A stretch of DNA of 64,000 nucleotides from Thiomicrospira sp. WB1 (GTDB taxonomy: Bacteria; Pseudomonadota; Gammaproteobacteria; Thiomicrospirales; Thiomicrospiraceae). The stretch's first letter is position 1; the number at the start of each line of letters is the position of its first letter. Below, one piece after another: positions 46,975 to 55,681 of the stretch. The notes below the pieces were generated by a model that saw nothing but the letters and a program-made list of their open reading frames with translations, made no database searches and was not told the DNA's origin. The DNA lies in the NCBI RefSeq assembly GCF_001507535.1, contig NZ_LQBN01000001.1:620001-684000 (forward strand), read 5' to 3'. Position numbers and translations under genes: made by a program.

Positions 46975-47003
46975 TTGAAGGCTTCCTTTTTTTATACTAT
47001 ATT
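46975..47003 (+). promoter_or_regulatory. Promoter of nrdA
   Basis: TTGAAG (46975-46980), a 17-bp spacer and TATATT (46998-47003). The -10 overlaps the first NrdR-like box, so a repressor there would block RNA polymerase. A TTGACA at 46948-46953 lacks a matching -10. Confidence 0.62.
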
Positions 47004-47040
47004 TGGTTTATCTGATCGCTCAGCCATCAATATATTGTGT
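46994..47040 (+). promoter_or_regulatory. Two NrdR-like boxes upstream of nrdA
   Basis: Box 1 (46994-47009) ATACTATATTTGGTTT and box 2 (47025-47040) CATCAATATATTGTGT. Both fit the NrdR consensus acaCWAtATaTWGtgt, box 2 with a perfect inner CAATATATTG dyad. Their starts are 31 bp apart, three helical turns, the spacing usual for NrdR pairs. Confidence 0.68.
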
Positions 47041-47188
47041 TTATGGGCGAATAAACCACGACAACTGGCCCTTCGCTGGCGTCGGGGTTTAATGCGGTCT
47101 CTCCCTAGATTTTTCTAACTGTCTGATTGCGCAACAAGTTTCTTTTGCGTTTGTGCAGACCCGAAAACGAATCGGAAAAGAAGCCCCT

Positions 47189-49471
47189 ATGTCTACAGAA
47201 AACATGCTCGTCACCAAACGCCACGGAAAAACCGAACCCCTGGACCTTGAAAAAATTCACCGAGTGATTTCCTGGGCCGCAGAAGGGTTGGAGAATGTGT
47301 CGGTTTCCGAGGTGGAGCTGCGTTCCCACATTCAGTTTTACGACGGTATGAAAACCGCTGATATCCATGAAACCATCATTAAATCGGCGGCGGATTTGAT
47401 TTCTGAACAGGCGCCGGACTATCAGCACCTCGCGGCCCGGCTGGCGATTTTTCATCTGCGTAAAAAAGCGTTTGGGCGCTTTTCTCCCCCGGAGCTGTTT
47501 GAGCATGTGAATAAAATGGTGCGCTCCCGTCTGTATGATCCGGAATTGCTGGAGGCATACAGCAAGGCGGAGTTTGAAGAGCTGAACGCTTACATCGATC
47601 ACAGCCGTGATATGAACTTCAGTTATGCGGCAGTGAAACAGCTCGAAGGCAAATATCTGGTGCAAAACCGGGTCACAGGGAAAATATACGAGAGCCCGCA
47701 ATTTATCTATATGTTGATTCCCATGGCGCTGTTTTCGCATTATCCGAACGAGGGCGCGCCGGGCACAACTCGTTTGGACACCATTAAACGGTTTTACGAT
47801 GCGGTGTCGAATTTCAAATTGTCATTGCCGACTCCGATTATGTCCGGGGTGCGCACGCCTACACGTCAGTTCAGCTCCTGTGTGTTGATCGAATGCGGGG
47901 ATTCACTCGATTCGATCAATGCCACCTCATCGTCGATTGTGAAGTATGTGTCACAGCGCGCCGGGATCGGCATCAATGTGGGACGTATTCGAGCAATTGG
48001 CTCTGAAATCCGCGGTGGTGAAGCCTATCACACCGGTATGATTCCGTTTATCAAGCATTTTCAAACGGCGGTCAAATCCTGTTCGCAAGGCGGTGTTCGA
48101 GGCGGGGCCGCGACCCTGTTTTTCCCGATCTGGCATCTGGAAGTGGAATCACTGGTGGTGCTGAAAAACAACCGTGGGGTCGAGGAAAACCGTGCCCGTC
48201 ATCTCGATTACGGGGTCCAGATCAACAAACTGATGTATCAGCGCATGATCGAGGGTGGGAACATCACTTTGTTCAGCCCGTCGGATGTGCCGGGCTTGTA
48301 TGACGCTTTCTTTGAGGATCAGGAAGAATTCGAACGGCTGTACAAAATTTATGAAGCCGACGACACCATACGTAAGAAAACAATGAAAGCCATTGATCTG
48401 TTTACTCAGGTGGCGCAGGAGCGGGCGCAAACCGGCCGCATTTACGTGCAGAATGTGGATCACTCCAACACGCACAGTTCGTTTGATCCGAAACAGGCAC
48501 CGATTCATCAATCCAATCTGTGCCTGGAAATCACTCTGCCGACCCACTCGTTGGATAGCTTGGATGATCCGGACGGTGAAATTGCCCTGTGCACTCTGTC
48601 TGCCTTCAACCTGGGCGCGCTGGACAATCTGGACGAGTTGGAAGAGTTGTCGGATTTGATTGTTCGCGCATTGGACAGCCTGCTTGATTATCAGGATTAC
48701 CCGGTCGAAGCCGCTCGCCGTGCCAGCATGGGGCGCCGGACGCTGGGGGTCGGGGTGACCAACCTGGCGTATTATCTGGCCAAAAACCACACCAAATATT
48801 CCGATGGCTCGGCCAACGGGCTGGTACACCGAACGTTCGAGGCCATTCAGTATCATCTGCTCAAAGCGTCGGTGAACCTGGCCAAAGAGCACGGGGCCTG
48901 TGAGTTCTTCGATCAGACCAAGTATGCGCAGGGCATTTTGCCAATCGATACCTACAAAAGTGATCTGGATGATGTGTGCCAGGAGCCGCTTCATTTGGAT
49001 TGGGAAGCTTTGCGCTCGGACATTCAGACCCATGGTCTGCGCAACTCCACCATGACGGCGTTGATGCCGTGCGAAACCTCCTCCCAGATCACCAATTCCA
49101 CCAACGGGATCGAGCCGCCACGGGGATATGTGTCGGTCAAGGCCTCCAAAGACGGCATTCTCAAGCAGGTGGTGCCTGGCTTTAAAGAGCACAAGGATGA
49201 TTATGAGTTGCTCTGGCAGATTCCCGACAACAAAGGTTATCTGCAGTTGGTGGGGATCATGCAGAAGTTTGTGGATCAGGCCATTTCGGCCAATACCAAC
49301 TATGACCCGGCACGTTTTGAAGACACGCGCGTGCCGATCAAGCTGATCCTTCAGGATTTGCTTTATGCCTATAAGATGGGGCTCAAAACGCTGTATTATC
49401 ACAATACGCGCGATGGGGCGTCCGACGGGCACGAAGATGACGGTTGTGCCGGTGGGGCGTGTAAGCTTTGA
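47189..49471 (+). CDS. nrdA: Ribonucleoside-diphosphate reductase class Ia, alpha subunit
   Basis: A 760-residue large subunit of aerobic ribonucleotide reductase. An N-terminal ATP-cone (about 1-95) is present, so dATP inhibition is expected. Catalytic residues sit at a constant +6 to E. coli: C231, N443, C445, E447, C468 and the radical-path Tyr pair Y736-Y737; the C-terminal thiol pair is in GCAGGACKL. ATG 47189 was chosen over 47153 because the conserved region begins there. Two NrdR boxes suggest repression when dATP is high. A terminator follows and nrdB is not adjacent, which is unusual. Confidence 0.95.
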   Translation: MSTENMLVTKRHGKTEPLDLEKIHRVISWAAEGLENVSVSEVELRSHIQFYDGMKTADIHETIIKSAADLISEQAPDYQHLAARLAIFHLRKKAFGRFSPPELFEHVNKMVRSRLYDPELLEAYSKAEFEELNAYIDHSRDMNFSYAAVKQLEGKYLVQNRVTGKIYESPQFIYMLIPMALFSHYPNEGAPGTTRLDTIKRFYDAVSNFKLSLPTPIMSGVRTPTRQFSSCVLIECGDSLDSINATSSSIVKYVSQRAGIGINVGRIRAIGSEIRGGEAYHTGMIPFIKHFQTAVKSCSQGGVRGGAATLFFPIWHLEVESLVVLKNNRGVEENRARHLDYGVQINKLMYQRMIEGGNITLFSPSDVPGLYDAFFEDQEEFERLYKIYEADDTIRKKTMKAIDLFTQVAQERAQTGRIYVQNVDHSNTHSSFDPKQAPIHQSNLCLEITLPTHSLDSLDDPDGEIALCTLSAFNLGALDNLDELEELSDLIVRALDSLLDYQDYPVEAARRASMGRRTLGVGVTNLAYYLAKNHTKYSDGSANGLVHRTFEAIQYHLLKASVNLAKEHGACEFFDQTKYAQGILPIDTYKSDLDDVCQEPLHLDWEALRSDIQTHGLRNSTMTALMPCETSSQITNSTNGIEPPRGYVSVKASKDGILKQVVPGFKEHKDDYELLWQIPDNKGYLQLVGIMQKFVDQAISANTNYDPARFEDTRVPIKLILQDLLYAYKMGLKTLYYHNTRDGASDGHEDDGCAGGACKL

Positions 49472-49497
49472 CGGTCACACCGCTCGGTTTATTGATG

Positions 49498-49521
49498 AAA
49501 GCGCCTTCGGGCGCTTTTTTT
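49498..49521 (+). terminator. Intrinsic terminator of nrdA
   Basis: A stem AAAGCGCC / GGCGCTTT with tetraloop TTCG and a T run, 27 bp after the stop. It shows that nrdA is a single-gene transcript here. Confidence 0.9.
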
Positions 49522-49574
49522 TTGGGCAAAAAAAGTGCGTCAGGATAAAATGGCAAAAAAATGCAAAAAAAGAT

Positions 49575-49600
49575 TAAAGTTTTATTGTGGCAGTCGTTAA
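49575..49600 (+). promoter_or_regulatory. Candidate sigma28 (FliA) promoter for the DUF5610 gene
   Basis: A perfect TAAAGTTT (49575-49582) with GTCGTTAA (49593-49600), 6 of 8 positions of GCCGATAA. The spacer is 10 rather than the usual 11 bp. About 75 bp upstream of the ATG. Confidence 0.4.
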
Positions 49601-49676
49601 CATCTACGTGGAAGTGTTCATTTTGAAAGGTGGCGGAATAAAAAGATAACCGGGCTCGAACCGGGAGGATATTGTT

Positions 49677-50360
49677 ATGGCAATTACAAACATTCCCGCA
49701 GGTGCGGCGGCTTACAATAAGCACTCTGATCTGACCACGTCTCAGGCATCGAATCCGGTTGCCAATGCGCCGGGTGCTTCTCAGGCAGCGGGCCAGGCCG
49801 GCAACAGCGCCGAAGTGCGTCAGCAAAATCAGGCAAGTTTGGTCTCGCACCTGTTCGGTGACGGCAAACGCTCTTTGGAAGGGGCGATGAAACTGACGTT
49901 TCAGGCCACGATGGAGCAGCTCAATCAGGCTTTGGCCCCCGATTTGGGGCCAGAGGCCATCAGTCAGGCACGCTTGCAGGAAACCGGCATGGAGTTCTGG
50001 AACGCCGAAAATACGGCCAACCGTATTTTCCAGGGGGCTGCCAATTTCCTGCCTGCGTTTCAGCGTGCCAATCCGGACCTGGAAGGTGAGGCACTGATGG
50101 ACAAATACATGGACGTTGTCGGGGGTGGATTGCAACAAGGCTTTGACGAGGCCAAAGGCATCCTCAGTGAATTAAAAGTGTTTGAAGGCAACATTGCAGA
50201 AACATTCCAGAAAACCATGGACCTGGTGTTTCAGAGCATGGAAAACTTCCGCCGGGAGCAGTTAGGTTTGCCACCGATTGAGCCGGATGCGTCCCAACCG
50301 GAAGCCGGAGCTTCTGACATTGGTGAAGACGCCGTCCAATCAGAATCAAAGTCTGAGTGA
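49677..50360 (+). CDS. DUF5610-like protein of unknown function
   Basis: A 227-residue soluble protein. The central part matches what I recall of DUF5610: GMEFWNAENTANRIFQGAANFLPAF, then GGGLQQGFDEAKGILSELKVFEG and NIAETFQKTMDLVFQSMENF. The N-terminus is a Ser/Ala/Gln-rich disordered region, the C-terminus acidic and Pro-rich. No membrane or signal segment. A FliA-like promoter motif upstream hints at a motility link, which is inference. ATG 49677 has GGGAGGA upstream. It converges on folD across a terminator and a palindrome copy. Confidence 0.75.
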   Translation: MAITNIPAGAAAYNKHSDLTTSQASNPVANAPGASQAAGQAGNSAEVRQQNQASLVSHLFGDGKRSLEGAMKLTFQATMEQLNQALAPDLGPEAISQARLQETGMEFWNAENTANRIFQGAANFLPAFQRANPDLEGEALMDKYMDVVGGGLQQGFDEAKGILSELKVFEGNIAETFQKTMDLVFQSMENFRREQLGLPPIEPDASQPEAGASDIGEDAVQSESKSE

Positions 50361-50394
50361 ATCTTTCACCTGGTTTGATTGCCACAAAACAGAA

Positions 50395-50432
50395 AAGCCG
50401 GCAGGGTCGTGGACCTTGTCGGCTTCTTTTTT
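50395..50432 (+). terminator. Intrinsic terminator of the DUF5610 gene
   Basis: A 14-bp stem (AAGCCGGCAGGGTC with its partner arm, two G-U pairs), loop GTG and a T-rich tail ending exactly where palindrome copy 9 begins. Confidence 0.85.
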
Positions 50433-50444
50433 ACCAGGCCTGGT
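50433..50444. repeat. 12-bp palindrome copy 9
   Basis: ACCAGGCCTGGT directly abutting the T tract of the DUF5610 terminator, 15 bp before the folD stop, in a convergent junction. Confidence 0.9.
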
Positions 50445-50459
50445 AAACGCTTGGTTTGT

Positions 50460-51308
50460 TTAGTCGGGGTAGGCGGCTTGAAGCGTATTTTGTAATAACG
50501 TCGCAATGGTCATCGGCCCCACGCCGCCGGGCACAGGTGTGATCCAGCTGGCTTTTTCTTTGGCACCAGCGTAGTCCACGTCGCCGCACAAGCTCCCATC
50601 GTCCATGCGGTTGATGCCCACATCCACCACGATGGCACCGTCCTTAATCCATTCGCCTTTGACCATGTTCGGAATCCCGACCCCGACAACCACCAGATCG
50701 GCTTCAGAGATTTTTTGGGCCAAGTCTTTGGTGGCGCTGTGACAAACGGTGACGGTGGCACGTGCGTTCAACAATTCCAGTGTCATCGGCACGCCCACAA
50801 TGTTGGATGCGCCCACCACAACCGCGTTCAAGCCACGCAATGGTATGCCGGTTTTGTCCAGCATGGTCATGACCCCATGCGGGGTGCAGGGAGCCAAAAC
50901 GGGCATGCGCGTGGCCAGACGTCCCATGTTGTAAGGGTGAAAACCATCCACATCTTTGTGTGGAGCAATGCGTTCGATAATGGTCTCCGGGTCAATGTGA
51001 TCGGGCACGGGCAGTTGAACGATGATGCCATGCACGTCTTCGCGCGTATTCAATTCATCAATGCGCTCAAGCAACGCTTCCTGAGTCGTTGTTTCGGGCA
51101 GGACTTCGGACACATCCAGAAAGCCTGCTTTTTCACAGGCCAGTTTTTTGTTGCGAACGTACACGGCCGAAGCCGGGTCTTCGCCCACCATAATCACCGC
51201 CAGGCCAGGCGCGCGATGCCCTTGAGCCACTTTTTGTTCAACGGTTTGGCGGATGGATTCGCGCAATTCGAGTGCGATGGCTTTACCATCAAGGATTTGT
51301 GCGGACAT
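50460..51308 (-). CDS. folD: Bifunctional methylenetetrahydrofolate dehydrogenase/cyclohydrolase FolD
   Basis: A 282-residue FolD interconverting 5,10-methylene-THF and 10-formyl-THF with NADP. The catalytic Lys lies in [40 protein letters not shown] (cofactor site) and [15 protein letters not shown] are signatures. ATG 51308 ([15 protein letters not shown]) is the start; the frame runs further upstream with no homology and over the tRNA promoter region. Stand-alone gene, convergent with the DUF5610 gene. Confidence 0.95.
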   Translation of the reverse strand: MSAQILDGKAIALELRESIRQTVEQKVAQGHRAPGLAVIMVGEDPASAVYVRNKKLACEKAGFLDVSEVLPETTTQEALLERIDELNTREDVHGIIVQLPVPDHIDPETIIERIAPHKDVDGFHPYNMGRLATRMPVLAPCTPHGVMTMLDKTGIPLRGLNAVVVGASNIVGVPMTLELLNARATVTVCHSATKDLAQKISEADLVVVGVGIPNMVKGEWIKDGAIVVDVGINRMDDGSLCGDVDYAGAKEKASWITPVPGGVGPMTIATLLQNTLQAAYPD

Positions 51309-51450
51309 GAAACAGGTTCCTCGGTGATCAAAATCGAGCCGTCGACGGCAAGAATCGCCGTTGTCAGAGCTTGTCGGTAAAACGCAATCATACCGCATTT
51401 TGTTCGGGGTTCGCAAAGGCGCGGGCTTTGAAAATTATGACAGGAATATA

Positions 51451-51479
51451 TTGACAGCGTTCGCCGTGCTCTATACAAT
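51451..51479 (+). promoter_or_regulatory. Strong sigma70 promoter of the tRNA cluster
   Basis: TTGACA (51451-51456), a 17-bp spacer and TACAAT (51474-51479). The start region after it (ACGCCGC) is GC-rich, as at stringently controlled stable-RNA promoters. Located 16 bp before tRNA-Pro. Confidence 0.85.
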
Positions 51480-51495
51480 ACGCCGCATCTTATTT

Positions 51496-51572
51496 CGGAG
51501 TATAGCGCAGTCTGGTAGCGCACCTGTTTTGGGTACAGGTGGTCGGGGGTTCAAATCCCTCTACTCCGACCA
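51496..51572 (+). tRNA. tRNA-Pro (anticodon TGG)
   Basis: A complete 77-nt cloverleaf with encoded CCA. Acceptor CGGAGTA pairs with TACTCCG, D-arm AGCGCAGTCTGGTAGCGC, anticodon stem CCTGT/ACAGG with loop TTTGGGT (anticodon TGG) and T-arm GGGGGTTCAAATCCC. Confidence 0.96.
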
Positions 51573-51625
51573 GTTTCAAAGAATGTTGAGCACGTCTCAG
51601 CAGGCTATAAGAAGTTCGTAAACGA

Positions 51626-51702
51626 GCGCCCATAGCTCAACTGGATAGAGCATCGCCCTTCTAAGGCGAGGGTTGCAGGTTCGAGTCCTGCTGGGCGTGC
51701 CA
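51626..51702 (+). tRNA. tRNA-Arg (anticodon TCT)
   Basis: A 77-nt cloverleaf with encoded CCA. Acceptor GCGCCCA/TGGGCGT, anticodon loop CTTCTAA with anticodon TCT between CGCC and GGCG, T-arm GCAGGTTCGAGTCCTGC. It lies 53 bp after tRNA-Pro in the same transcript. Confidence 0.95.
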
Positions 51703-51729
51703 TTTTTTGGTATGCCCTTTTCCATCTAT

Positions 51730-51806
51730 GGCGGATGTAGCTCAGTTGGTAGAGCCCAGGATTGTGATTCCTGTTGTCGCGGGTTCGATCCCCGTCATTC
51801 GCCCCA
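51730..51806 (+). tRNA. tRNA-His (anticodon GTG)
   Basis: A 77-nt cloverleaf including the extra 5' G (G-1) opposite C73, the identity mark of tRNA-His, and an encoded CCA. Anticodon stem CAGGA/TCCTG with loop TTGTGAT. Last of the Pro-Arg-His cluster; no T-run terminator hairpin is obvious after it. Confidence 0.96.
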
Positions 51807-51893
51807 TTTTTCTTGTTCATCCCTTATCGCGGATCGTCTTTTAGGCTGTTTTCTAAAATTTCCTGACCAGGTTGCGATCACTGAATCGTCGAA

Positions 51894-52175
51894 TCAATGC
51901 ACTCTGCGTTGAATCCATTTTTGCATGTTTTCGTAAGCGTCGTTGGTCTTTGACGCACTTTTGTTTCTTTCTTCGTAAGTGGTGCCAAACACTTTTTTGT
52001 AAGCTTGGTTCATGACCGCTTTGAGCATGTCCGCATTCGCAATGCCGGTAACCAGCCCGGCTTCCATATAGCCTTTGATGGCACTTTCCTGCAAAGGGTC
52101 TTGGGAGCGATGTTGCTTGACGTGTTGGTACTGATCGACCAGCCGTTCCTTCAGGCGCTGTAGATAGTCATCCAT
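51894..52175 (-). CDS. Small protein of unknown function, helical
   Basis: A 93-residue protein starting MDDYLQRLKERLVDQYQHV (start at 52175 with GGAGG upstream; an ATG at 52190 would add five residues). It is charged and mostly helical, with an internal segment AIKGYMEAGLVTGIANADMLKAVMNQAYKKVFG that looks like a helical hairpin. No signal peptide or membrane helix. Similar small proteins are common in gammaproteobacteria but I cannot name a family. Convergent with the tRNA cluster; no other context. Confidence 0.7.
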   Translation of the reverse strand: MDDYLQRLKERLVDQYQHVKQHRSQDPLQESAIKGYMEAGLVTGIANADMLKAVMNQAYKKVFGTTYEERNKSASKTNDAYENMQKWIQRRVH

Positions 52176-52343
52176 GGTCCGTTCCTCCATTCCACCTCAT
52201 CATTGAGGCACCGTTTAAATGGTCCCTTGTGGCCTTGACCCGCAATGGCCCAGTCATACGTGCTTCACATAACCGATTATAAATACATTAACAAAACGGG
52301 GAAGCCTTTACGCAATCTTTGCGATCTACTCTGTGTAAGAGCG

Positions 52344-52400
52344 TGATTAACCTGATTTTTTACAGGTTTTCTCTGATTAAGCTCTGTGGTTTGATTAACC
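52344..52400 (+). promoter_or_regulatory. Three TGATTAA repeats upstream of the cupin gene
   Basis: TGATTAA at 52344-52350, 52374-52380 and 52392-52398; the first and third continue to TGATTAACC. The direct repeats, spaced 30 and 18 bp, lie 30-86 bp before the ATG at 52430 and may be operator sites. Confidence 0.4.
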
Positions 52401-52429
52401 CATCTATCATACAAAAAAAGGTTCTCGGT

Positions 52430-53095
52430 ATGACGCAGCGTCCGCCTTGTTCGCTCAATATGGACTTGACTGAGAAAGTGGTGATCGAAACGTCCACTCA
52501 AAAATGGGAAGGAAGCCGGGCTGAAAGGGTGCTGAGAAAACCTCTGGAAAGGGAGTATAAGGAGTCAGGGCGAGCCACCAGTCTGGTGCAATTTCTTCCC
52601 GGCGCTTCGTTTCCCACCCACTGCCATGAAAATGGGGAAGAGATTTATGTGCTGGAAGGCATTTTTTCCGATGAAGAGGGCGATTACCCAGCAGGGACTT
52701 ATTTGCGCAATCCGCCGGGCTCCAGGCATGCCCCATTCTCTAAGGAAGGGTGTACGTTGTTTGTCAAGCTGGAGCAGTTTGCAAGCAACGATCGATCCCG
52801 GGTTGTGATCAATACAAATGAAGCGCCGTGGCAGCCAGGCATTGGGAACCTGAAAGTGATGAGCTTGCATCATTTTCAAACCGAGCACACGGCGCTGGTG
52901 TGGTGGCCGGCGGGCGAGCGCTTCCAGCCCCATCAGCACTGGGGCGGTGAGGAGATTTTGGTGCTTGATGGTGCCTTCATTGATGAACATGGCCATTATC
53001 CCAAAGGAACCTGGCTTAGAAGCCCGCACAAAAGTTTGCATGATCCCTGGGTGGAAAACGAAACGCTGATATGGGTCAAAACCGGGCATCTTTAA
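52430..53095 (+). CDS. Double-cupin protein (ChrR-like cupin)
   Basis: A 221-residue protein of two cupin domains. Each has the metal-ligand pattern and fold signature: PTHCHENGEEIYVLEGIF...YPAGTYLRNPPGSRH in the first and PHQHWGGEEILVLDGAF...YPKGTWLRSPHKSLHDP in the second. ChrR-type cupins serve as anti-sigma sensors or as metal-dependent enzymes; no ECF sigma gene is nearby here, so sensing of singlet oxygen is not supported. ATG 52430 fits better than the open extension to 52319. Upstream repeats suggest regulation. Confidence 0.82.
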   Translation: MTQRPPCSLNMDLTEKVVIETSTQKWEGSRAERVLRKPLEREYKESGRATSLVQFLPGASFPTHCHENGEEIYVLEGIFSDEEGDYPAGTYLRNPPGSRHAPFSKEGCTLFVKLEQFASNDRSRVVINTNEAPWQPGIGNLKVMSLHHFQTEHTALVWWPAGERFQPHQHWGGEEILVLDGAFIDEHGHYPKGTWLRSPHKSLHDPWVENETLIWVKTGHL

Positions 53096-53130
53096 CAAAA
53101 AACAGCGCCTGAGGAGTGACTTCGTTTTAT

Positions 53131-53159
53131 TTGACCCTTCTGTGGAAGCTACCTACAAT
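53131..53159 (+). promoter_or_regulatory. Sigma70 promoter of the PAS-GGDEF-EAL gene
   Basis: TTGACC (53131-53136), a 17-bp spacer and TACAAT (53154-53159), 30 bp before the ATG. The short leader is A-rich without a clear Shine-Dalgarno, so translation may be weak. Confidence 0.7.
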
Positions 53160-53188
53160 TAAATTGACACAATAAAAAAATAAAAACA

Positions 53189-55681
53189 ATGAATCAGTTT
53201 GCACTGGAACGCATTCCCCACCTGGACCTCATCGCTCTGATGCCGGTCGGTTTAATCGTGCACGATGCTAATAGTGAAGCTGCCATTTTTGCCAATGCCA
53301 AAGCCCTGAGTATTCTGGGTATGTCCCAGGAAGAGCTGATGGGAACCAAGGCGAGCGACCCCCTTTGGAAACCTTTGGATCATCAAGGACGCGTTCTGTC
53401 ATCCGAACAGCTGCCCGTCAGTGTGACGCTGAAAACCCATCAGCCGGTTTCAGAGTTTATGATGGGGCTGGCCTACCCGGATAAAACAATCTGGTTAAGC
53501 GTCAACACCGAACCGCTTTTTGATCAGGCGCACTTGTCGGCCATCCTGGTGACCTTTACCGAAGTGACCAATGAAAAACAACTCAGAGATGAAGTTGAAC
53601 TACAGAAAAAACGCATGGAGCTGGCGGTTGAAGCCACGCGTGATGGGCTTTGGGATTGGGATCTGGTGACCGATGAGGCGTATCATTCGCGTCAGTTTGA
53701 ACGCATGTTGGGGTATGACGGCAATGAACTGCCTGATAACTCGCAGGCCTGGTCATTATTGGTGCATCCCGAAGACATTAATGAAGTGTTTGCCAGGGTA
53801 AAACGTTACCTCACGTCTCAAGGCAAACAACCCTACAAAAGCGTTTTCCGAATGAAGCATAAAAATGGGGAATGGCGTTGGATCGAAGCCAAGGGCAAGG
53901 CCATTTTTGATGAGCAGGGCAATCCGACGCGTTTTATTGGGTTTAATCATGATATCACTGAGCAGTTGGAGCAAACCAAGCGCATTGAGTATTCGGCCAA
54001 GCATGACATGCTGACCGGCCTGCCGAACCGTTTTTTATTTGATGAACTGCTGCATAATGCGTTGCAACGCACCAAACGTTCTCATGCCCGAGTTGGGTTG
54101 ATTTATCTTGACCTGGATGGCTTCAAGGCGGTCAATGATCAATATGGCCATCATGTCGGGGATCGGGTTTTGGTACAAGTCGCCCATAGGCTTGAAGCGT
54201 CCTTGCGTACGGCAGATTTTCTTACTCGTCATGGCGGGGATGAGTTCATCATCTGCCTGTCGGAAATGCAAGACGATCGTGAGTTAATGCCGATCCTGGA
54301 ACGTTTGCTGGAAACGGTCAATGAGCCGCTTGAAGTTGCCGACGGGCACGAAGCGGTTCATGTGGGGGCGTCCATTGGCGTGACGACCTATCCGCAAGAA
54401 ACCGAGCTGGGGGCCGATGCGCTGATTCGGCAAGCGGATCTAGCCATGTATGAAGCCAAGGCAAGCGGTAAAAATCAATACTTATTTTTTTCCGCCCTGG
54501 AAAACAAATCCTTTTCCGAGATTTCTGAACTCAAAAATCAGCTCATTCAAGTCATTGATAACAATGCCGTTTATCTGCATTATCAACCTAAATACGATGT
54601 TCATAAACGCCGACTTTGTGGGGTGGAAGCATTGTTGCGTTTGAAAATCCATCCGGGTGAACCCTGGGCGTCCCCTCAGTCGTTTTTGTCTGTGATTGAA
54701 TACGACGCGACACTGGCTCAGACCCTTGGCCGCTGGGTGTTTGAAGAAGCGTTTGAGCAACTGGCGCAGTGGAATATGGCTGGCATGGACATTGACATCA
54801 GTCTCAATGTCAGTGCTCATGAAATGGAAGAAAGCCATATCCTTCCATTGCTGACGTCTCTGTTTCATGCGCACCCGGCCGTCAGGCCCGAGCAAATCGA
54901 GCTTGAAATTCTGGAGTCATCCGCCATCAATCACCCTGAAAAAGTGGCTGAAGTGATCCGTCAGTGCAAGCATTTGGGGGTGAAGATTGCACTCGATGAC
55001 TTCGGAACCGGTTATGCCTCGTTAAGCTATTTTAAACATTTTCCTGTGGACACCCTCAAGATTGACCGCGGGTTTATCACGGAATTGCATTCGGCCCATA
55101 AGGATTTTTCAATTGTTCGCGCCTCCATTGGTTTGGCGCAAGCTTTTCATTGTCAGGTGGTGGCCGAAGGCGTGGAAACACAACGGGTGGGTGAGACGCT
55201 GATTAAGCTTGGGTGTGATGTGATTCAAGGATTTATCGTGGCAAATCCCATGAAAGCGTCCGCCATTCCTGATTTCTTTCAGTCCTATGCGCCACCCGAA
55301 GCGTGGCGGGCGTGTCAAGAAATATCGCCTGCAGAGAAGTCCATTTTACAGGCGTTGAATGACCTTGATGTCTGGCGCCAGAATTTAAAAGCCTCTTTTT
55401 CAGAGCAGACGCGCGACAGTGTGCATCATATTCTGTTTGGCCCTTCGTCTCTATTAAGTCCCTGGCTGAGAGCCGAGGGGGCTGAGATCATTCAAAACAG
55501 TGAAACTCTGGCAAAACTGAATGATTTGAACACCCAGTTAAGTCAACAAGCCCACCGTCTGATGCACCGTTTTCAACTGAAGAGAGAGCCTCAAGACTGG
55601 ACGCTGATCGATCGACTGGTTCAAACCTTATCCGACGAATTGACGGGTTGCCTGGACAGCTTTGCCACCCCGGCTGAGTGA
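53189..55681 (+). CDS. Soluble PAS-PAS-GGDEF-EAL c-di-GMP enzyme with CZB-like tail
   Basis: An 830-residue cytoplasmic protein with two PAS domains (about 10-120 and 145-265, the second with WDWDLVTDEAYHSRQFERMLGY), GGDEF (about 275-435; intact RHGGDEF with an I-site RTAD five residues upstream) and EAL (about 445-690; GVEALLRL, DDFGTGYASLSYFKHF). Both catalytic domains look complete, so it may make and break c-di-GMP. The last 120 residues resemble a CZB zinc-sensing domain (WLRAEGAEI..., DVWRQNL) but lack its ligand His and Cys, so it is probably degenerate. No membrane helix. Confidence 0.9.
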   Translation: MNQFALERIPHLDLIALMPVGLIVHDANSEAAIFANAKALSILGMSQEELMGTKASDPLWKPLDHQGRVLSSEQLPVSVTLKTHQPVSEFMMGLAYPDKTIWLSVNTEPLFDQAHLSAILVTFTEVTNEKQLRDEVELQKKRMELAVEATRDGLWDWDLVTDEAYHSRQFERMLGYDGNELPDNSQAWSLLVHPEDINEVFARVKRYLTSQGKQPYKSVFRMKHKNGEWRWIEAKGKAIFDEQGNPTRFIGFNHDITEQLEQTKRIEYSAKHDMLTGLPNRFLFDELLHNALQRTKRSHARVGLIYLDLDGFKAVNDQYGHHVGDRVLVQVAHRLEASLRTADFLTRHGGDEFIICLSEMQDDRELMPILERLLETVNEPLEVADGHEAVHVGASIGVTTYPQETELGADALIRQADLAMYEAKASGKNQYLFFSALENKSFSEISELKNQLIQVIDNNAVYLHYQPKYDVHKRRLCGVEALLRLKIHPGEPWASPQSFLSVIEYDATLAQTLGRWVFEEAFEQLAQWNMAGMDIDISLNVSAHEMEESHILPLLTSLFHAHPAVRPEQIELEILESSAINHPEKVAEVIRQCKHLGVKIALDDFGTGYASLSYFKHFPVDTLKIDRGFITELHSAHKDFSIVRASIGLAQAFHCQVVAEGVETQRVGETLIKLGCDVIQGFIVANPMKASAIPDFFQSYAPPEAWRACQEISPAEKSILQALNDLDVWRQNLKASFSEQTRDSVHHILFGPSSLLSPWLRAEGAEIIQNSETLAKLNDLNTQLSQQAHRLMHRFQLKREPQDWTLIDRLVQTLSDELTGCLDSFATPAE

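Noticed and set aside
48149-49432. Open frame of 427 codons antisense to nrdA
   Set aside because: The sense strand codes a NrdA with all catalytic residues; the antisense product has shadow composition and no motif.
51496-51806. tRNA cluster as an integration site
   Set aside because: No repeated tRNA 3' end and no integrase nearby.
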